A stretch of DNA of 64,000 nt from Pyxicephalus adspersus (lineage: Eukaryota; Chordata; Amphibia; Anura; Pyxicephalidae), in assembly GCF_032062135.1 (NCBI RefSeq), contig NC_092860.1, positions 67,863,618-67,927,617 of the forward strand. The letters run 5' to 3'. The notes below the pieces were generated by a model that did not search any database, was not told the origin of the DNA, and saw only the letters and a program-made list of their open reading frames with translations. The first letter of the stretch is position 1. Each line of letters starts with the position of its first letter. Made by a program: the position numbers and the translations under genes. Shown piece after piece: positions 35,028 through 45,800 of the stretch.

Positions 35028-35060
35028 CCTGGAGGAAGCTTTTATGAGCGAAACGCTTTA
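35028..35060 (+). ncRNA. hammerhead-like motif, degenerate
   Basis: CCTGGAGGAAGCTTTTATGAG is followed by CGAAACGC. The GAAAC and short GCT/AGC stem are kept but the CUGANGA box is altered, so it is probably a relic. Confidence 0.3.
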
Positions 35061-35261
35061 GGATATGAAATAATCATTGTTATATATGTTTACAACTCCA
35101 TGTGTATTTTCTAACATGGGGAAAACATGTACAAAGAGCGTATAGGTGAACTTATATAGTCTAGGCTTTAGCTCTGTTGATCTGTGTTAGGCCTAGGACA
35201 ACGTTTTGTTTATTAATTAACTTTAAAACCACCCAATTAAGAAAATGTTTAGGTAATACAC

Positions 35262-35945
35262 AGTTACATAGTTAGTCAGGTTGAAAAAAGACATAAGTCC
35301 ATCAAGTTCAGCCACTAGGAAATAAACATATTCAAGATAAAAATCCTTTAAACAAAGTTGATGAGGAAGGCAAAAAAACCTGGTTCAATTTGCTCCAACA
35401 GGGGAAAATTATTCCATGAGGCATTCAAATGTTCCCTGGATCAATAGTCTCTGTTATCTTTGCTTTAAAGCTTTAATACTCAGTTAAATTTTGTGCTTCT
35501 AGAAAAGCTTCCAGCTTTTTCCTAAAGCAATCTATAGTACTTTCTGTAACTACTTCATGATGAAGCCTATTCCACATTTTTACAGACATTACAGTGAGGA
35601 ATCGCTTCATATCTGTAGCTTAAATTTCTTTTCTTCCTGAAGAAAGAATACCCTCTTGTCCTTTGTACTGATCTTAAATTGAATACCCGGGAAGAGAGTT
35701 CCCTATATGGACCATTTATATATTGATACAGGGTGATCATATTCCCCCTTAAATGTCTCTTCTCAAGAGAGAATAGATTCAGTTCAGGTAATCTCTGCTC
35801 ATAGCTGAACTACTCTATTCCTAGTATTAGTTTAGTTGCTCTTCTCTACTACTTCTCTTCTCTGCACTTTCTCCAAATCCAAAATATCCTTTTTGTGAAC
35901 TGGTGTTTAAAACTGGACTGCATATTCCAGATGTGTATTATATGA
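35262..35945 (-). mobile_element. CR1 LINE 2, 3' part
   Basis: ACACAGTTACATAGTTAGTC opens the conserved CR1 3' end, and the - strand reading encodes the C-terminal region of the CR1 ORF in degraded form. It continues at 38935 after the inverted repeat, with both sides sharing the TTCCAGATGTG breakpoint sequence. Confidence 0.75.
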
Positions 35946-36189
35946 AATAGGCGAGAAAGAAAGGGTCTTTTGGCAAAACAAATATGTATTGATATGAGTG
36001 ATACAGTTCATAAACAACAATACATTAGATTACAGTACTTGTGGGCCAACATAGCAGGTTGTGGTCCAAAGCAGTACAGTTGGGCCCTAGAGGGCGCTAT
36101 ACATAGGTCATCTATTTATATAAACACATATCTACCAATATCTTGTATTTCTGCAGACAAGTATCGATTCAAAGTAACCGGTTTATTAC

Positions 36190-36220
36190 CCAACGCTTTC
36201 CCCCATTAGCTTCTTCAGGG
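36190..36220 (-). ncRNA. hammerhead-like motif, degenerate (left arm)
   Basis: On the - strand CCTGAAGAAGCTAATGG is followed by GGGAAAGCG. The CTGAAGA box and GAAA are present with a poor stem between them. The same motif sits at the mirrored position in the right arm. Confidence 0.35.
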
Positions 36221-37335
36221 TTAATTAGAAATTTACATGCATGCAGTTATAGTCTGTAAATCTATAAACATATACAGAAACATTCATGGTAATATTCTGA
36301 GAGAAATCTGGGTCCAAAAATATAGTATACTTTTGTGGTTAGGTAGATTACAAATTTAGAGGTTAATAAAAGGGAATTTGAGAGAGGGAATATTTGTTAC
36401 GATACTTTTTATAAAAAGGCTATTCATTTGTTCTATGTAATGTAACCTTATTAATAGAAATATGGAAGTTCAGAGTAAGAAATTATTGTATGCATAGTAA
36501 TGGGTTAAACAAATAACTTACATGGAATTGATATGCAACTTGATTCAGTAGATGTAGTATATATGAAGAGGTTTCCAACCTTTGAGGCCAGATAAGCAGT
36601 GTTGTTTGACAAAGGGTACACGTGGACAGTGTACTTAGAGTCACCACAGTAACAGTGGGAAAGTCTAAAATGCACAAGTGCTCATTATAACATAAGTAAA
36701 AAATTCCTAATGGCAAGTGTGTGACAGTGATAAAGTACTGACCTGAGGTTGCTGGAGGGTATGAATGCAGTCCTGCCTGAGGTGCGTGCTGCTGCTGGCG
36801 TGCAGAGGGGCAGGGAGATCCCTGGCACCCCCTCCAAATAGGACAGTATTCCATCTTCCCCCGCTCCACGTGCACACTGCCAACGTCTGGGGAAGTTTCA
36901 GAGCCAGGCAGAGTGACCCCACCAGGCGTTGTCACTACTGAAGAGAAGTGAGGGCGGATCCGAAGTATACATGGACCAAAAACGCATATTAATGCATAAA
37001 AATTTTATACATATTACATACGTATACATACATATTTAATACATATTATACAGTCATGTGAAAAAAAATTTCCATAGTGAATGGTAATCAAAGGAATGGT
37101 TTGAAACTAAAAACGCCATTAAGACCAGGAAATTGATTGGCTTTTAATAGAAAGATCCACTTCTTTTCTGCTTTTAATAGCTTTATGTCACAATCACCCC
37201 CCCCCCCCCCTTGGATGCGAGGGTACTTGTTCAAGTGCAGAGAAAGTAATACTATGAGTGTCATATTTATGTTCTATACTGACATGATAACTGATTGGAG
37301 TTGTCATTTTGCCATTTTTGATTGCATATATGTGT

Positions 37336-37921
37336 TCATATATGTGCTTTCCTAGGGGTCTTTTTGTTTTTCCAACATAAAATTACATGATTGCAAAAGT
37401 TTACATGATATTTCATTTTGTGTACTGTCCCATTGGGTAGTACTAATGCTTGGTTCTCATTGATCCATTCACTATGATTACAGGAACCACATTTAAATGT
37501 ACCGTGTGGTTGGTGTTGTACTGTACTGGGGGATTGGGAAACATAGTGACTTGAGACCAAAGTGTCACTTAAGGAGTTAAACTTTCTATATGTTATACAT
37601 TTTTTTTTTACCAACAATGGAATCAATGTTTGGATCAGTGGTTAGGATATTCCAATGTCTCCTTAATATTTGGTGTATGTGTTCGTGGTGTTCATTAAAG
37701 CGAGTAATGATAGGTAATCTTGTGTTACTTTGTGTATTGGATGGTTTGAAAATTAGATCAGTTCTATTGGTGTGCAATACACGTTGATATGTTCCTTTGA
37801 GCAGTTTCCTGCTATAGCATCTTTCTAAAAGTCTGTTTGTGAGTGCTTTTGCTTCAATTTTAAACATTGGTTCGGAAGTACAGTTTCTCCAGAGTCTGAG
37901 CATATGAACACATATATGCAA
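37336..37921 (-). pseudogene. Penelope-like element RT C-terminus and GIY-YIG linker relic
   Basis: In two - strand frames separated by a poly-T slip near 37601, the first encodes LLKGTYQRVLHTNRTDL and IHQILRRHWNILTTDP, the PLE thumb region. The second encodes ITYRKFNSLSDTLVSSHY, the Cys-bearing TFKCGSCNHSEWI linker, and KNKKTPRKAHI leading into YEHI. This order is that of Penelope-like retroelements with a C-terminal GIY-YIG endonuclease (family knowledge). The GIY-YIG core residues themselves are damaged (CWKN where YVGKT would be expected). Confidence 0.8.
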
Positions 37922-38625
37922 TCAAAAATGGCAAAATGACAACTCCAATCAGTTATCATAAATTTGACACTCATAGTATTACTTTTTCCGCCCTTGAACT
38001 AGTACCCTCAAATCCAAGGGGGGGGGGACAAACCATTCCTTTGATTACCAATCACTATGGGAAATTTTTTTTTTCACATAAAATAACACTAAAATATGTA
38101 TTATATATGTATGTAATATGCATAACATGTTTTGGCATTAATATGCATTTTTGGTCCCTGTATACTTCGGAACTGTACCAACTTATTACTATTTATATTC
38201 ACTTATTTGATTACGTGTTTATATTTGGTTCTTATGTATCTGAACTGTATCAACCTGATTATTATGTATTTATTTGTACACTAATCAATGATCTTTACAC
38301 AAATACCCTGCACTCCTGAGTGATTTCTCTTACACGGATTACCCCTGAAGAAGCTAATGGATGAAAAGCGTTGCGTATAAAACTGGTTACTTTGAATCGA
38401 CACTTGTCTACAGAAATACAAGATATTAGTAGATATGTGTTTACATAGGTAAATGACCTATGTATAGCGCCCTCTAGGGCCCAACTGTACTGCTTTGGAC
38501 CACAACCTGCTATGGTAGCCCACAAGTACTGTAATTGTATTGTTGTTTATGAACCGTATCACTCATATCAATACATATTTGTTTTGTTTGTTTTGCCAAA
38601 AGACCCTTTCTTTCTCGCCTATTTC
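37895..38625 (+). mobile_element. Penelope-like element 3' end, + strand copy (right arm)
   Basis: The + strand reading YEHI, then MTTPISYHKFDTHSITF and ALELVPSNPRGG, is the end of the GIY-YIG domain and beyond in a PLE ORF. The non-coding tail follows with the hammerhead-like motif at 38345-38375 and ends in AAGACCCTTTCTTTCTCGCC. It mirrors the left arm on the - strand. Confidence 0.7.
38345..38375 (+). ncRNA. hammerhead-like motif, degenerate (right arm)
   Basis: CTGAAGAAGCTAATGGATGAA is followed by AAGCG. It is the mirrored partner of 36190-36220. Confidence 0.35.
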
Positions 38626-38934
38626 ATATAATACACATCTGGAATATGCAGTCCAGTTTTAAACACCAGTTCACAAAAAGGATATTGTGGATTTGGAGAA
38701 AGTGTAGAGAAGAGAAGTAGTAGAGAAGAGCAACTAAACTAATACTAGGAATAGAGTAGTTCAGCTATGAGCAGAGATTACCTGTACTGTATCACTTATA
38801 TCAATACATATTTGTTTTGTTTGTTTTGCCAAAAGACCCTTTCTTTCCTGCCTATTTCATATATTATTGATCACTAAAGGGTTGGGACACGGTCCTCAAG
38901 GACATAGAATCTATTTTGACTTTAATACCACCAC

Positions 38935-40065
38935 CTACCCTCTAATTTTCCAGATGTGGTCTGACCACTGCTTTAAACAGGGGCTGGATTATGTCTCCAT
39001 CTCTGCAGTCTATTCCTCTTTTAATAAAAGAAAGTACTTTGCTAGCTTTAGATATTGTAGTTTGGCATTGCATGCTATTATAAAGTCTATGAACTACTAG
39101 AACCCCCATATCTTTACCACTTCTGACTCCCCCAAATGTATTCCCCCTAGACAGTATGAAGCATGCATGTCGTTAGCCCTCAAGTGCATACCTTTACATT
39201 TATATACAATATTAAATGTCATTTGCCACTTAGCTTCCCAATCAAACATTATATCCAGGTCTGCTTGTATAATATAGACATCCTGTATGGACTTAATTCC
39301 ATTACAATGTTTGGTGTCATCTGCAAACACAGAAATGGTACTTTTAATCTCAAACTTTATATCATTTATAAAGTTGTTAAACAGTAAAGGTCCCAACACT
39401 AAACCCTGGGGTACACCCCTATTAACCTTAGACCATTCAGAGTATGAATCATTATTCACTACTCTCTGAATGTGGTCTTTAAGCCAGTTCTCTATCAATT
39501 TACAGATTGAATTTTCTAAACCTTTGACCTATAGATAACTTGCATAATAACGGTCTATGAGTTATAGTACACTATATTAAGTGCTATCCCGCTGTCTACC
39601 TGTTTACTTCCTCAAAAAAAGAGAGTACATATGTTTGACAACTTCTGTCTTTCTTGAATCCATGCTATCACTTATAATTATTAAAAATTATTATTTTCTA
39701 GCAGAAACTCTTCTGTGTGGCTTTTTATCAAACTCTCTAGGACCTTTCCAACTATGACTTTGCTCCCTTTTTAAACATAGGAACCACATTGACATTACGC
39801 CAATCCTATTGGCATTATCCCAGTGATTATAGAGTCTCTGAAAATTAGAAACAATGAGAACACAAGGATGCAATTCATCACGACCTGGTGCTTTGTCAAC
39901 CCAACAATTTGACCCATTGTGGCTCATATAAGGCAGTGGCATTGCTATTGGCAATCTGGACTTGCGCTCTGCACTTTTCTGTTGTGTACACAGAGCTAAA
40001 AAAAAGTGTTTAGTAAATCCGCCTTTTCTTTATACACAAAGATGCAAAGATTCTAGATCCTAAAA
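38935..40065 (-). mobile_element. CR1 LINE 2, RT part
   Basis: On the - strand 39498-39097 encodes NRGVPQGLVLGPLLFNNFI, ISVFADDTKHC and WEAKWQMTFN, the RT palm motifs of CR1, including the FADD catalytic box. Upstream (39500-40065) the RT N-terminal half is present with frameshifts. It is colinear with 35262-35945 across the inverted repeat. Confidence 0.85.
39097..39498 (-). pseudogene. CR1 reverse transcriptase palm fragment
   Basis: A 133-codon open stretch has GVPQGLVLGPLLF and FADDTK. It is part of the CR1 relic and not an independent gene. Confidence 0.85.
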
Positions 40066-40423
40066 AGAAACGCTTCCTTGTATTGTTGTGAATAAAAAAG
40101 TGCTTTGTCAGACTTCCAAAATCTATGCGACCATGAAATTATTAAAAATGTTCAATTTCCAATTTTTTTTTTACATAGTTCATTAAGATGTATTAGCAGT
40201 TCACGTTAGAAAATGATCAAATAATGTATTCTGCATTATTGGCCTACAATCTTACTCTCTCCCGATTAACAGCTCTCAAGCTTTGTATCCAATGTCCAAA
40301 CAAAAATAAAGCAGTGGGACGCATTTTTTAAACGAGCACATTACAGCAGAAAAGACATGCCCGAGATGTTTTTTGTTATACAATACTTTTTCATGAGGCT
40401 TTTGGACTTGGACTTACTATATA

Positions 40424-41704
40424 CGAGGGGGTGCTGAGAAGTTCCTGGCTTTGCCCTTTTCCAGATGAAAAAGAAAAATGAGTGTCGTGGCTTATCACAG
40501 CCTAATATCTTAGTATGTAACTGTGCAAATATCATGTTTTTGCGATTCTTAATACTGTTTTTTCTTTTAGTGAGAAGCTGTGATGGCATAGGCACAAGCA
40601 AGTTTCACAGTTACGGGCTGTCATTAAACTTTTGTTTCTACAGGGAAAGTCAGCAAAGGACATTCACACTGAGATGTCACAAACACTGGGAGAAAAGTGT
40701 CCTTACTACAGCACTGTCAAAACCTGGATATCTTGTTTCAAGACTTTTCACAGTTGAAGATGAGCCCCGCAGTGGGCGCCCCCCAACCTCAACTGACCCG
40801 GCAACCTGTGATGCTGTCCATGAGCTGATTATTGAGGACCGGCGAATATCCGCAAAAAAGATAACTCAGATACTTGACATCTCACGGGAGCATGTTGGGT
40901 TTGGTATTGCCACTATCCTAGACAAGTGCAGGCTTTCAGCAAAGTGGTTGCAGAAATGTTTGAACAGTGATTAGAAGAAGGAATGAGTTGAAGCATCCAA
41001 AGCCGTTTTGACCCATTTTGAAGCTGCACAGGAAGTTTTTTGCTAGGTTAGTGACAGAGGATGAAACCTGGCTCCACATCAATAATCGTGAAACCAAGGC
41101 ACAGTCAAAGTAATGGCGCCACAGCGGGTCCCTGTGGCCCAAGATTTTCCAAACCCAGAAATCGACCCAAAAAGTCATGGCATCCGTTTTCTGGGACAAA
41201 GACAGTATTCTGTTGGTGGACTACCTACCTCAGGGCTCTAGTATCACTGGACAGTATTATGCTAACCTCCTGGACCAGCTGAAGGAGGCAATTAAGATGA
41301 AACACAGTGGAAAGTTGACCAAAGGAATCCTTTTTTTGCAGGACAATGCACATGCGCACACGTCCAACGTTGTGGCTGCCAAATTGAACACCCTGGGTTT
41401 CCAATTGGTCCACCATCCCCCCTACTCACCTGACCTGGCCCCTTCAGGCTATTATCTGTTCCCGAATTTGAAGAAACACCTGAAATGGCAACGTTTTGAG
41501 TACAATTCTGATGTCAAAGATGCTGCTGAGCTGGTTTGTGTCCCAACCAAAGGACTTTTATTTATACCGTCTAGAAAAGCTGCAACTACGCTGTACCAAG
41601 TGCATTAGTCTCAATGCACTGGAATATGTTCAATAAATGTGTTATTTCATAACTCTGGCTCTCTTCTTTCTGGGCAAAGCCAGGAACTTCTCAGCACCCC
41701 CTCC
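40424..41704 (+). mobile_element. mariner element, full length but inactive
   Basis: The TIRs GAGGGGGTGCTGAGAAGTTC and GAACTTCTCAGCACCCCCTC extend to about 30 bp each and are flanked by TA at 40422-40423 and 41705-41706. The length of 1281 bp is normal for mariner. The interior carries a transposase in broken frames on the + strand. Confidence 0.9.
40600..41608 (+). pseudogene. mariner transposase, frameshifted, third catalytic Asp replaced
   Basis: The helix-turn-helix half reads VEDEPRSGRPPTSTDPATCD and ISAKKITQILDISREHVGF. The catalytic half keeps the first Asp in TEDETW (about 41060), the second in FLQDNAHAHT (about 41338), and the block YSPDLAPSGYYLFP, where mariner transposases have Asp in place of the Gly. 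Frame changes and an internal stop separate the halves. It is inactive on both counts. Confidence 0.88.
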
Positions 41705-41706
41705 TA

Positions 41707-43530
41707 TGCATACTACTGTGTGAGTTTCTTATGAATGGAACAATATTGCAAGTCATATCAGATCCCAATGTACCATTCTCACAGCCTGTTGCTTCCTAAA
41801 CTGTTGCTAAACTTTGGTAGAAGGCACAAAGGCACTGGTATATTCTTGTGCCACTAAACTGTAAAGAAAAAAACACTTTATTGCTTACTTAGGGTTAAAT
41901 GCATACAATTTCCCTTTACATTGTGTATTGAGTAAATTCTATGACAATGTATATCCCTATGATAAATAATCAATTTCTGTGCTACTACTGAAAGAAAAGA
42001 AGAAAACAGTCTTTTCAATATAGGCAGCGTTGTCAAAGCAACAGCAGGGTTGCTGTCCTTGGAAAGGAGGAAGACAATCTGTATGGTAAAACATTCTCAT
42101 GCATTATAAGAAGTAAGATACCCATGGTTCATCCATTTCTAATTTGAATCCATATTAATAAGTTAGCACCTGCTAAGCATAGGCATAAGTTACAAAAAAA
42201 TACTTCAGGCTGCATGTTAACCATGTTTGAATATATTTATTTTGATCTATAAAGAATAGAGAGAACATATACATCTTGTGCTTTTGTAGAACACCTTTTT
42301 GTGCAAATAAATCTTTTTGAAAACAAGGGCATATCGTGTTATAGTGGTATTTGTTATAGTTAAATAAATTATAATGCATTATGTGTATATGTTATGGACT
42401 ATTCTACATCACTGAAACTTTTACTGAACTTTATAGCCTACCTTGTACCCACAGCAAAACTTACCTGCATTACCTACTTAAAAAGACTCCATCGGCAAAA
42501 ATCAATACATAGCAGCAGCCTCCAAATCTCTTTTCTGGTTGATCCCAGGCTCTTCTGACATCACCTGGTGGTACTATATAGGTATGCTGCTACTTTTCTT
42601 GATCCCCTCATACACTTTTTTTGATCCATCACTTATTGGTTGTGTTAGAGATTATTAGAGATGTTTGCAATGAGTGGATAAATAAATAAATGACAACACA
42701 AATGTGCATTTTAATACATACTCTATGAGGAGATAATATTTAATTTTTCATTTGGACCTGCACATTCAAAAACGACGAAAAAAAGCATGTAAATGATGAA
42801 TTTTCAAAGTGCTGCCCAGCCTTTTCTCTTCTTATGTAACCGCCCTTTTGTGGAATAAAAAAAGGATGTTTCTCGTAACTTCTGGAAAGACCTTCAGGGA
42901 CCAAATTGTATGGACAAGCTGGACTGCAAGTACCCCACGATTGGTATCTTTTTTTAACAAAAAGCAGGTAACACTGGTAATAGTAAACACTTGAATGGCA
43001 GGTTGAGGTGTTGCACTGAAAATTTGATGCCTTCTGAAACACAAGTCTCTTCTAGCCATTTGTGAACAGAGATCTAGCAATGGCTTCCTCTTTCCTGTCA
43101 CTAAGATCTTTAAAGATGGTGTAATTCTCCACTGGATTAAGTGTGGCCTTGATTAAACAAGTCACGAAAAAATTATGTATAGAAAATGTGGCATATATAC
43201 AATAATATATGTAGGTCTGGTTATAACTTTAATTACTTTATTAAAAATATATTTTAGTTAAGGTTTTTTTTCCCCTATATTTATATTTTTGCATTTTACT
43301 CACTTTTCTTGTATGTATGCTGTTTTCAGTCCTATTGTTTTTGTGTTGTGGTATGTATTAGTTTTGCTGTGTTTGTACAGATTACAAATAAACAACATAA
43401 TAAAGAGCAGAATACTCTATTAGTTTATCATTTTTTGTATAATGGTGTTATATAGCCATGGTACTACATACATATAATATTTGTTTTCCAAAATCATGTA
43501 ATAGGATGGTAGTTTGCTTACATAACGTTA
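41707..43530. other. intergenic, no gene recognised
   Basis: AT-rich sequence. The region 42720-43130 holds overlapping 60-100-codon ORFs without recognisable domains. Confidence 0.35.
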
Positions 43531-43537
43531 CCATTCC

Positions 43538-43760
43538 AAGAAAGTGCTGTGCAGGGAGCCAGCACTGACACCGGGCTCAGTACACAGCACTTTCTTGGAA
43601 TCAGAGTGGTCCATGCGGTCCCGCATAGCACACGCCCACTACAAACGTGGGGGATTCCCTACACAGACACACACACGGGCCACAGAATATTGTTTTTGAC
43701 AGGGAATCCCTCACGTGACTCTGGTGGGCGTGTGCTGAGCGGGACCTACGCAGATTACGC
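43538..43760. repeat. GC-rich hairpin element(s)
   Basis: AAGAAAGTGCTGTG at about 43538 is mirrored by CACAGCACTTTCTT at about 43583. GGTCCCGCATAGCACACGCC (about 43618) is mirrored by GGCGTGTGCTGAGCGGGACC (about 43727), and GGGGATTCCCT by AGGGAATCCC between them. It is non-coding and looks like a MITE pair or nested hairpins. Confidence 0.55.
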
Positions 43761-43924
43761 CCACAATAACGCTGAGTATGTGCTCCGTACGGAGCCTGCA
43801 TTGACACTGGGTTGGTACAACACTGCCCCCATTCCTATATATGGCATACTTTCCCTGTTACGGAGAAGCTATCAGGTCAGGCAGGGTGTACAGACGGATC
43901 TGCTGCAGATCAGGTAGATGTGTA

Positions 43925-44033
43925 GAATTGTTTCTGACTGTGTAGAATCTCCCACATTTAATTCAGCAAAATTTCACCCTCCACATCCCAAAATTAACAA
44001 ATAGTAGAAAAAGGAAAAATGAGGGACTTTAAA

Positions 44034-44040
<7 letters not shown>
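43925..44040 (+). repeat. dispersed repeat, copy A
   Basis: The segment with GAATCTCCCACATTTAATTC and CATCCCAAAATTAACAAATA recurs at 47352-47440 in the same orientation and likewise runs into a TA tract and the foldback arm. Confidence 0.7.

Positions 44041-44064
<24 letters not shown>
44036..44064. repeat. (TA)n microsatellite
   Basis: Alternating TA tract of about 28 bases. Confidence 0.9.
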
Positions 44065-44076
<12 letters not shown>

Positions 44077-44216
44077 TGATTATGTTGGTCAAGTAAATAA
44101 CAGTTATTAAATTCAACAATACCAGTAAAATTGATATTTTTTATTATAAATATTTAAAACAAGCGATAATACAGCAAGACATGCAAACCATGAATGTGCA
44201 TGAATCATCTTCTACA

Positions 44217-44247
44217 TGTTTTGTGGATCTGGTCCACTTCTTCAGGA
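44217..44247 (-). ncRNA. hammerhead-like core, left arm
   Basis: On the - strand CTGAAGA (44245-44239) is followed by A, stem GTGGA, loop CCAGA, stem TCCAC and AAAA. The stem is perfect for five pairs and the first core box fits CUGANGA; the second box has A where GAAA needs G. Confidence 0.45.
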
Positions 44248-44399
44248 GGATATTTGTCCCTATAGTTAAAAACCATACCACGTATAATTTCAAAATTGCA
44301 TACAAAGAATAAACATTCAATCACATAGTACCATAATCCCCAAAAAATTAAACATACAATTTTATTACTTACATTCAAAATCATGAGAAAACTCCCCTC

Positions 44400-44426
44400 T
44401 TGAAGAAGTGGACCAGATCCACATAA
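44400..44426 (+). ncRNA. hammerhead-like core, right arm
   Basis: TTGAAGA is followed by A, GTGGA, CCAGA, TCCAC and ATAA. It is the mirrored partner of 44217-44247, with both core boxes mutated (C to T, GAAA to ATAA). Confidence 0.4.
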
Positions 44427-44571
44427 GGCATAGAGGATGATTCATGCACATGTGGTTTGCATTTCTTGCTGTTTTATTGCTTGTTTTTAATATTATTATT
44501 AAAATTTTCAATGTTACTGGTATTGTTGAATTTTACAACTGTTAGTTACTAGGCAACATAATCATGTGTGA

Positions 44572-44612
<41 letters not shown>

Positions 44613-44859
44613 TGTATATAGTAAAACACAAATAAACAAATAAACTTTTATGGTGCTTGGCATGAGAAGAGTGACCAAGCTTGGCAGTGTACGTTTGACC
44701 AGACCCCCTAAAAAAATGTCAGGGTACAAAAGGAAAACCTATGCATCTATTTTGGGAGAGTGGTTTTGGTAAAACTTGTTTATATTTATTTGTGTTTTTT
44801 GAAAATAAATGAAAAGTATGCAATTTGCAATAAAAAATTCATAAAATGGTTCATTCGCA

Positions 44860-44966
44860 TTTAACATCAATGGTTCAAAGAATGTTGGGCTGAATGGTCG
44901 GCCCCCAAACATTTTCACCTCACCAAATCTGGCCCTCTTTGCAAAAAGTTTGGACACCCCTGCCTT
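44860..44966. mobile_element. hAT-type right end (solo)
   Basis: The end reads GCAAAAAGTTTGGACACCCCTG, a hAT-like terminus in inverted form, preceded by a TGGCCCTC-containing subterminal block. No matching left end was found, so it is probably truncated. Confidence 0.4.
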
Positions 44967-45560
44967 TAATGAACACCAACACATGACAGAAAAGAAAGCA
45001 ATGCAGAGATCTGCAGCCAAGGATTTGGGGAATTTATGCATGCAAATATGGAAGTGACAACATTATTGCAGCTTGTCCCTTCTGCAATAGAGAACCAGCC
45101 TGCTCACATTTTATTTATTACATTTAGTTCCACTTTAATTTCAAGGTTTCTACATCACAAATGTACCCACATTTGTTCATTAAAATGAGGGTGCTCACTT
45201 TTGAATGGCACCCAAACGCACCTGTGTTGCGTCATGTACCATCACACAATAAAACTCCGGTGTGCTTTGTAGTGCGTTGAGGTGCTTTGGTATCCACTAA
45301 TAGGTGAAACCTAATAAGCACACAGCCCCACTCACAAATCTAATTGGGCCCTAAAAACAACACCATGGTTCTCTCCTTTTTCCATGCCCATAAACAGAAC
45401 ACTGTGCCTAAGTTATCATACACCAGAGTAGAGCCCAGGTCAAACAAAACTTGCTTAATAACTAACAACACCCCTACACATGATAGATAACTCGGTTTCT
45501 GTGTGTTGTGATCAGTGAGGCTGCCAAGCTGTTTGTGTCCCTTCTCTTGCTGCTGTCTCT
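44967..45560. other. upstream flank of KLHL26
   Basis: No gene recognised. Some low-complexity GTGCTTT / GTGCGTT sequence occurs near 45240-45300. Confidence 0.35.
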
Positions 45561-45800
45561 TTAATGCCTTTTAACCTGAGCCGGCCCCGGGAAGATGGCG
45601 GAGTCCGGTGGAGGAGAGTTTAGCTGTCTCGGGCACAGCAGGTGAGCACGCATACCGGGGAGGGGGGCAGCAAGCCGTTGTTCCTTCGAACACATTAGCC
45701 CCTCTGCCTTGCCGTACTATCCCTCTTTGTAGTCGAGGAGGCTGGTAATAGACTCCGGGGCTGGAGCAGTGAGCAGGCCTCAGAAGAGGGGTGTGGAGCG
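45561..45800 (+). promoter_or_regulatory. KLHL26 promoter / 5' UTR region, GC-rich
   Basis: GAGCCGGCCCCGGGAAG precedes the start codon, and CpG-bearing sequence continues to about 45800, in contrast to the AT-rich surroundings. AAGATGGCGG spans the start codon and fits the YY1 consensus often found just downstream of vertebrate transcription starts. The exact start site cannot be read from the sequence. Confidence 0.55.
45595..45641 (+). CDS. KLHL26: KLHL26 coding exon 1
   Basis: It encodes MAESGGGEFSCLGHS plus two bases of an Arg codon and is followed by the donor GTGAGC at 45642. The phase matches exon 2 exactly, and MAESGG is how mammalian KLHL26 begins as I recall, which supports this tiny exon. 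Confidence 0.85.

Larger units (their letters stand above)
35779..38785. repeat. large inverted repeat of Penelope-like and CR1 sequence
   Basis: Left arm 35779-37395 and right arm 37895-38785 are inverted copies with gaps. Matching pairs include TAGAGGGCGCTATACATAGG (36090-36110) with CTATGTATAGCGCCCTCTA (38459-38477), and the CR1 part 35779-35940 with 38630-38785. A stretch of about 700 bp at 36240-36950 has no partner in the right arm. The centre holds a - strand PLE coding relic. A further PLE-end copy follows at 38787-38866. Confidence 0.8.
44065..44582. repeat. foldback element with hammerhead-like motif in each arm
   Basis: Left arm 44065-44250 and right arm 44396-44582 are inverted copies of about 185 bp, sharing CTGGTCCACTTCTTCA and its complement, TTGCTGT, and the ends CATGATTATGTT / AACATAATCATG. 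(TA)n tracts lie outside both arms. A truncated third copy of the arm is at 47515-47605. Confidence 0.8.

Noticed and set aside
34181..35061. Two long ORFs of about 275 codons on the + strand
   Set aside because: Most of their codons are the run of N from 34228 to 34920; they are artefacts of the gap inside a MITE.
36483..36935. 150-codon - strand ORF
   Set aside because: It lies in the unmatched part of the PLE left arm, shows no recognised domain, and is probably chance.
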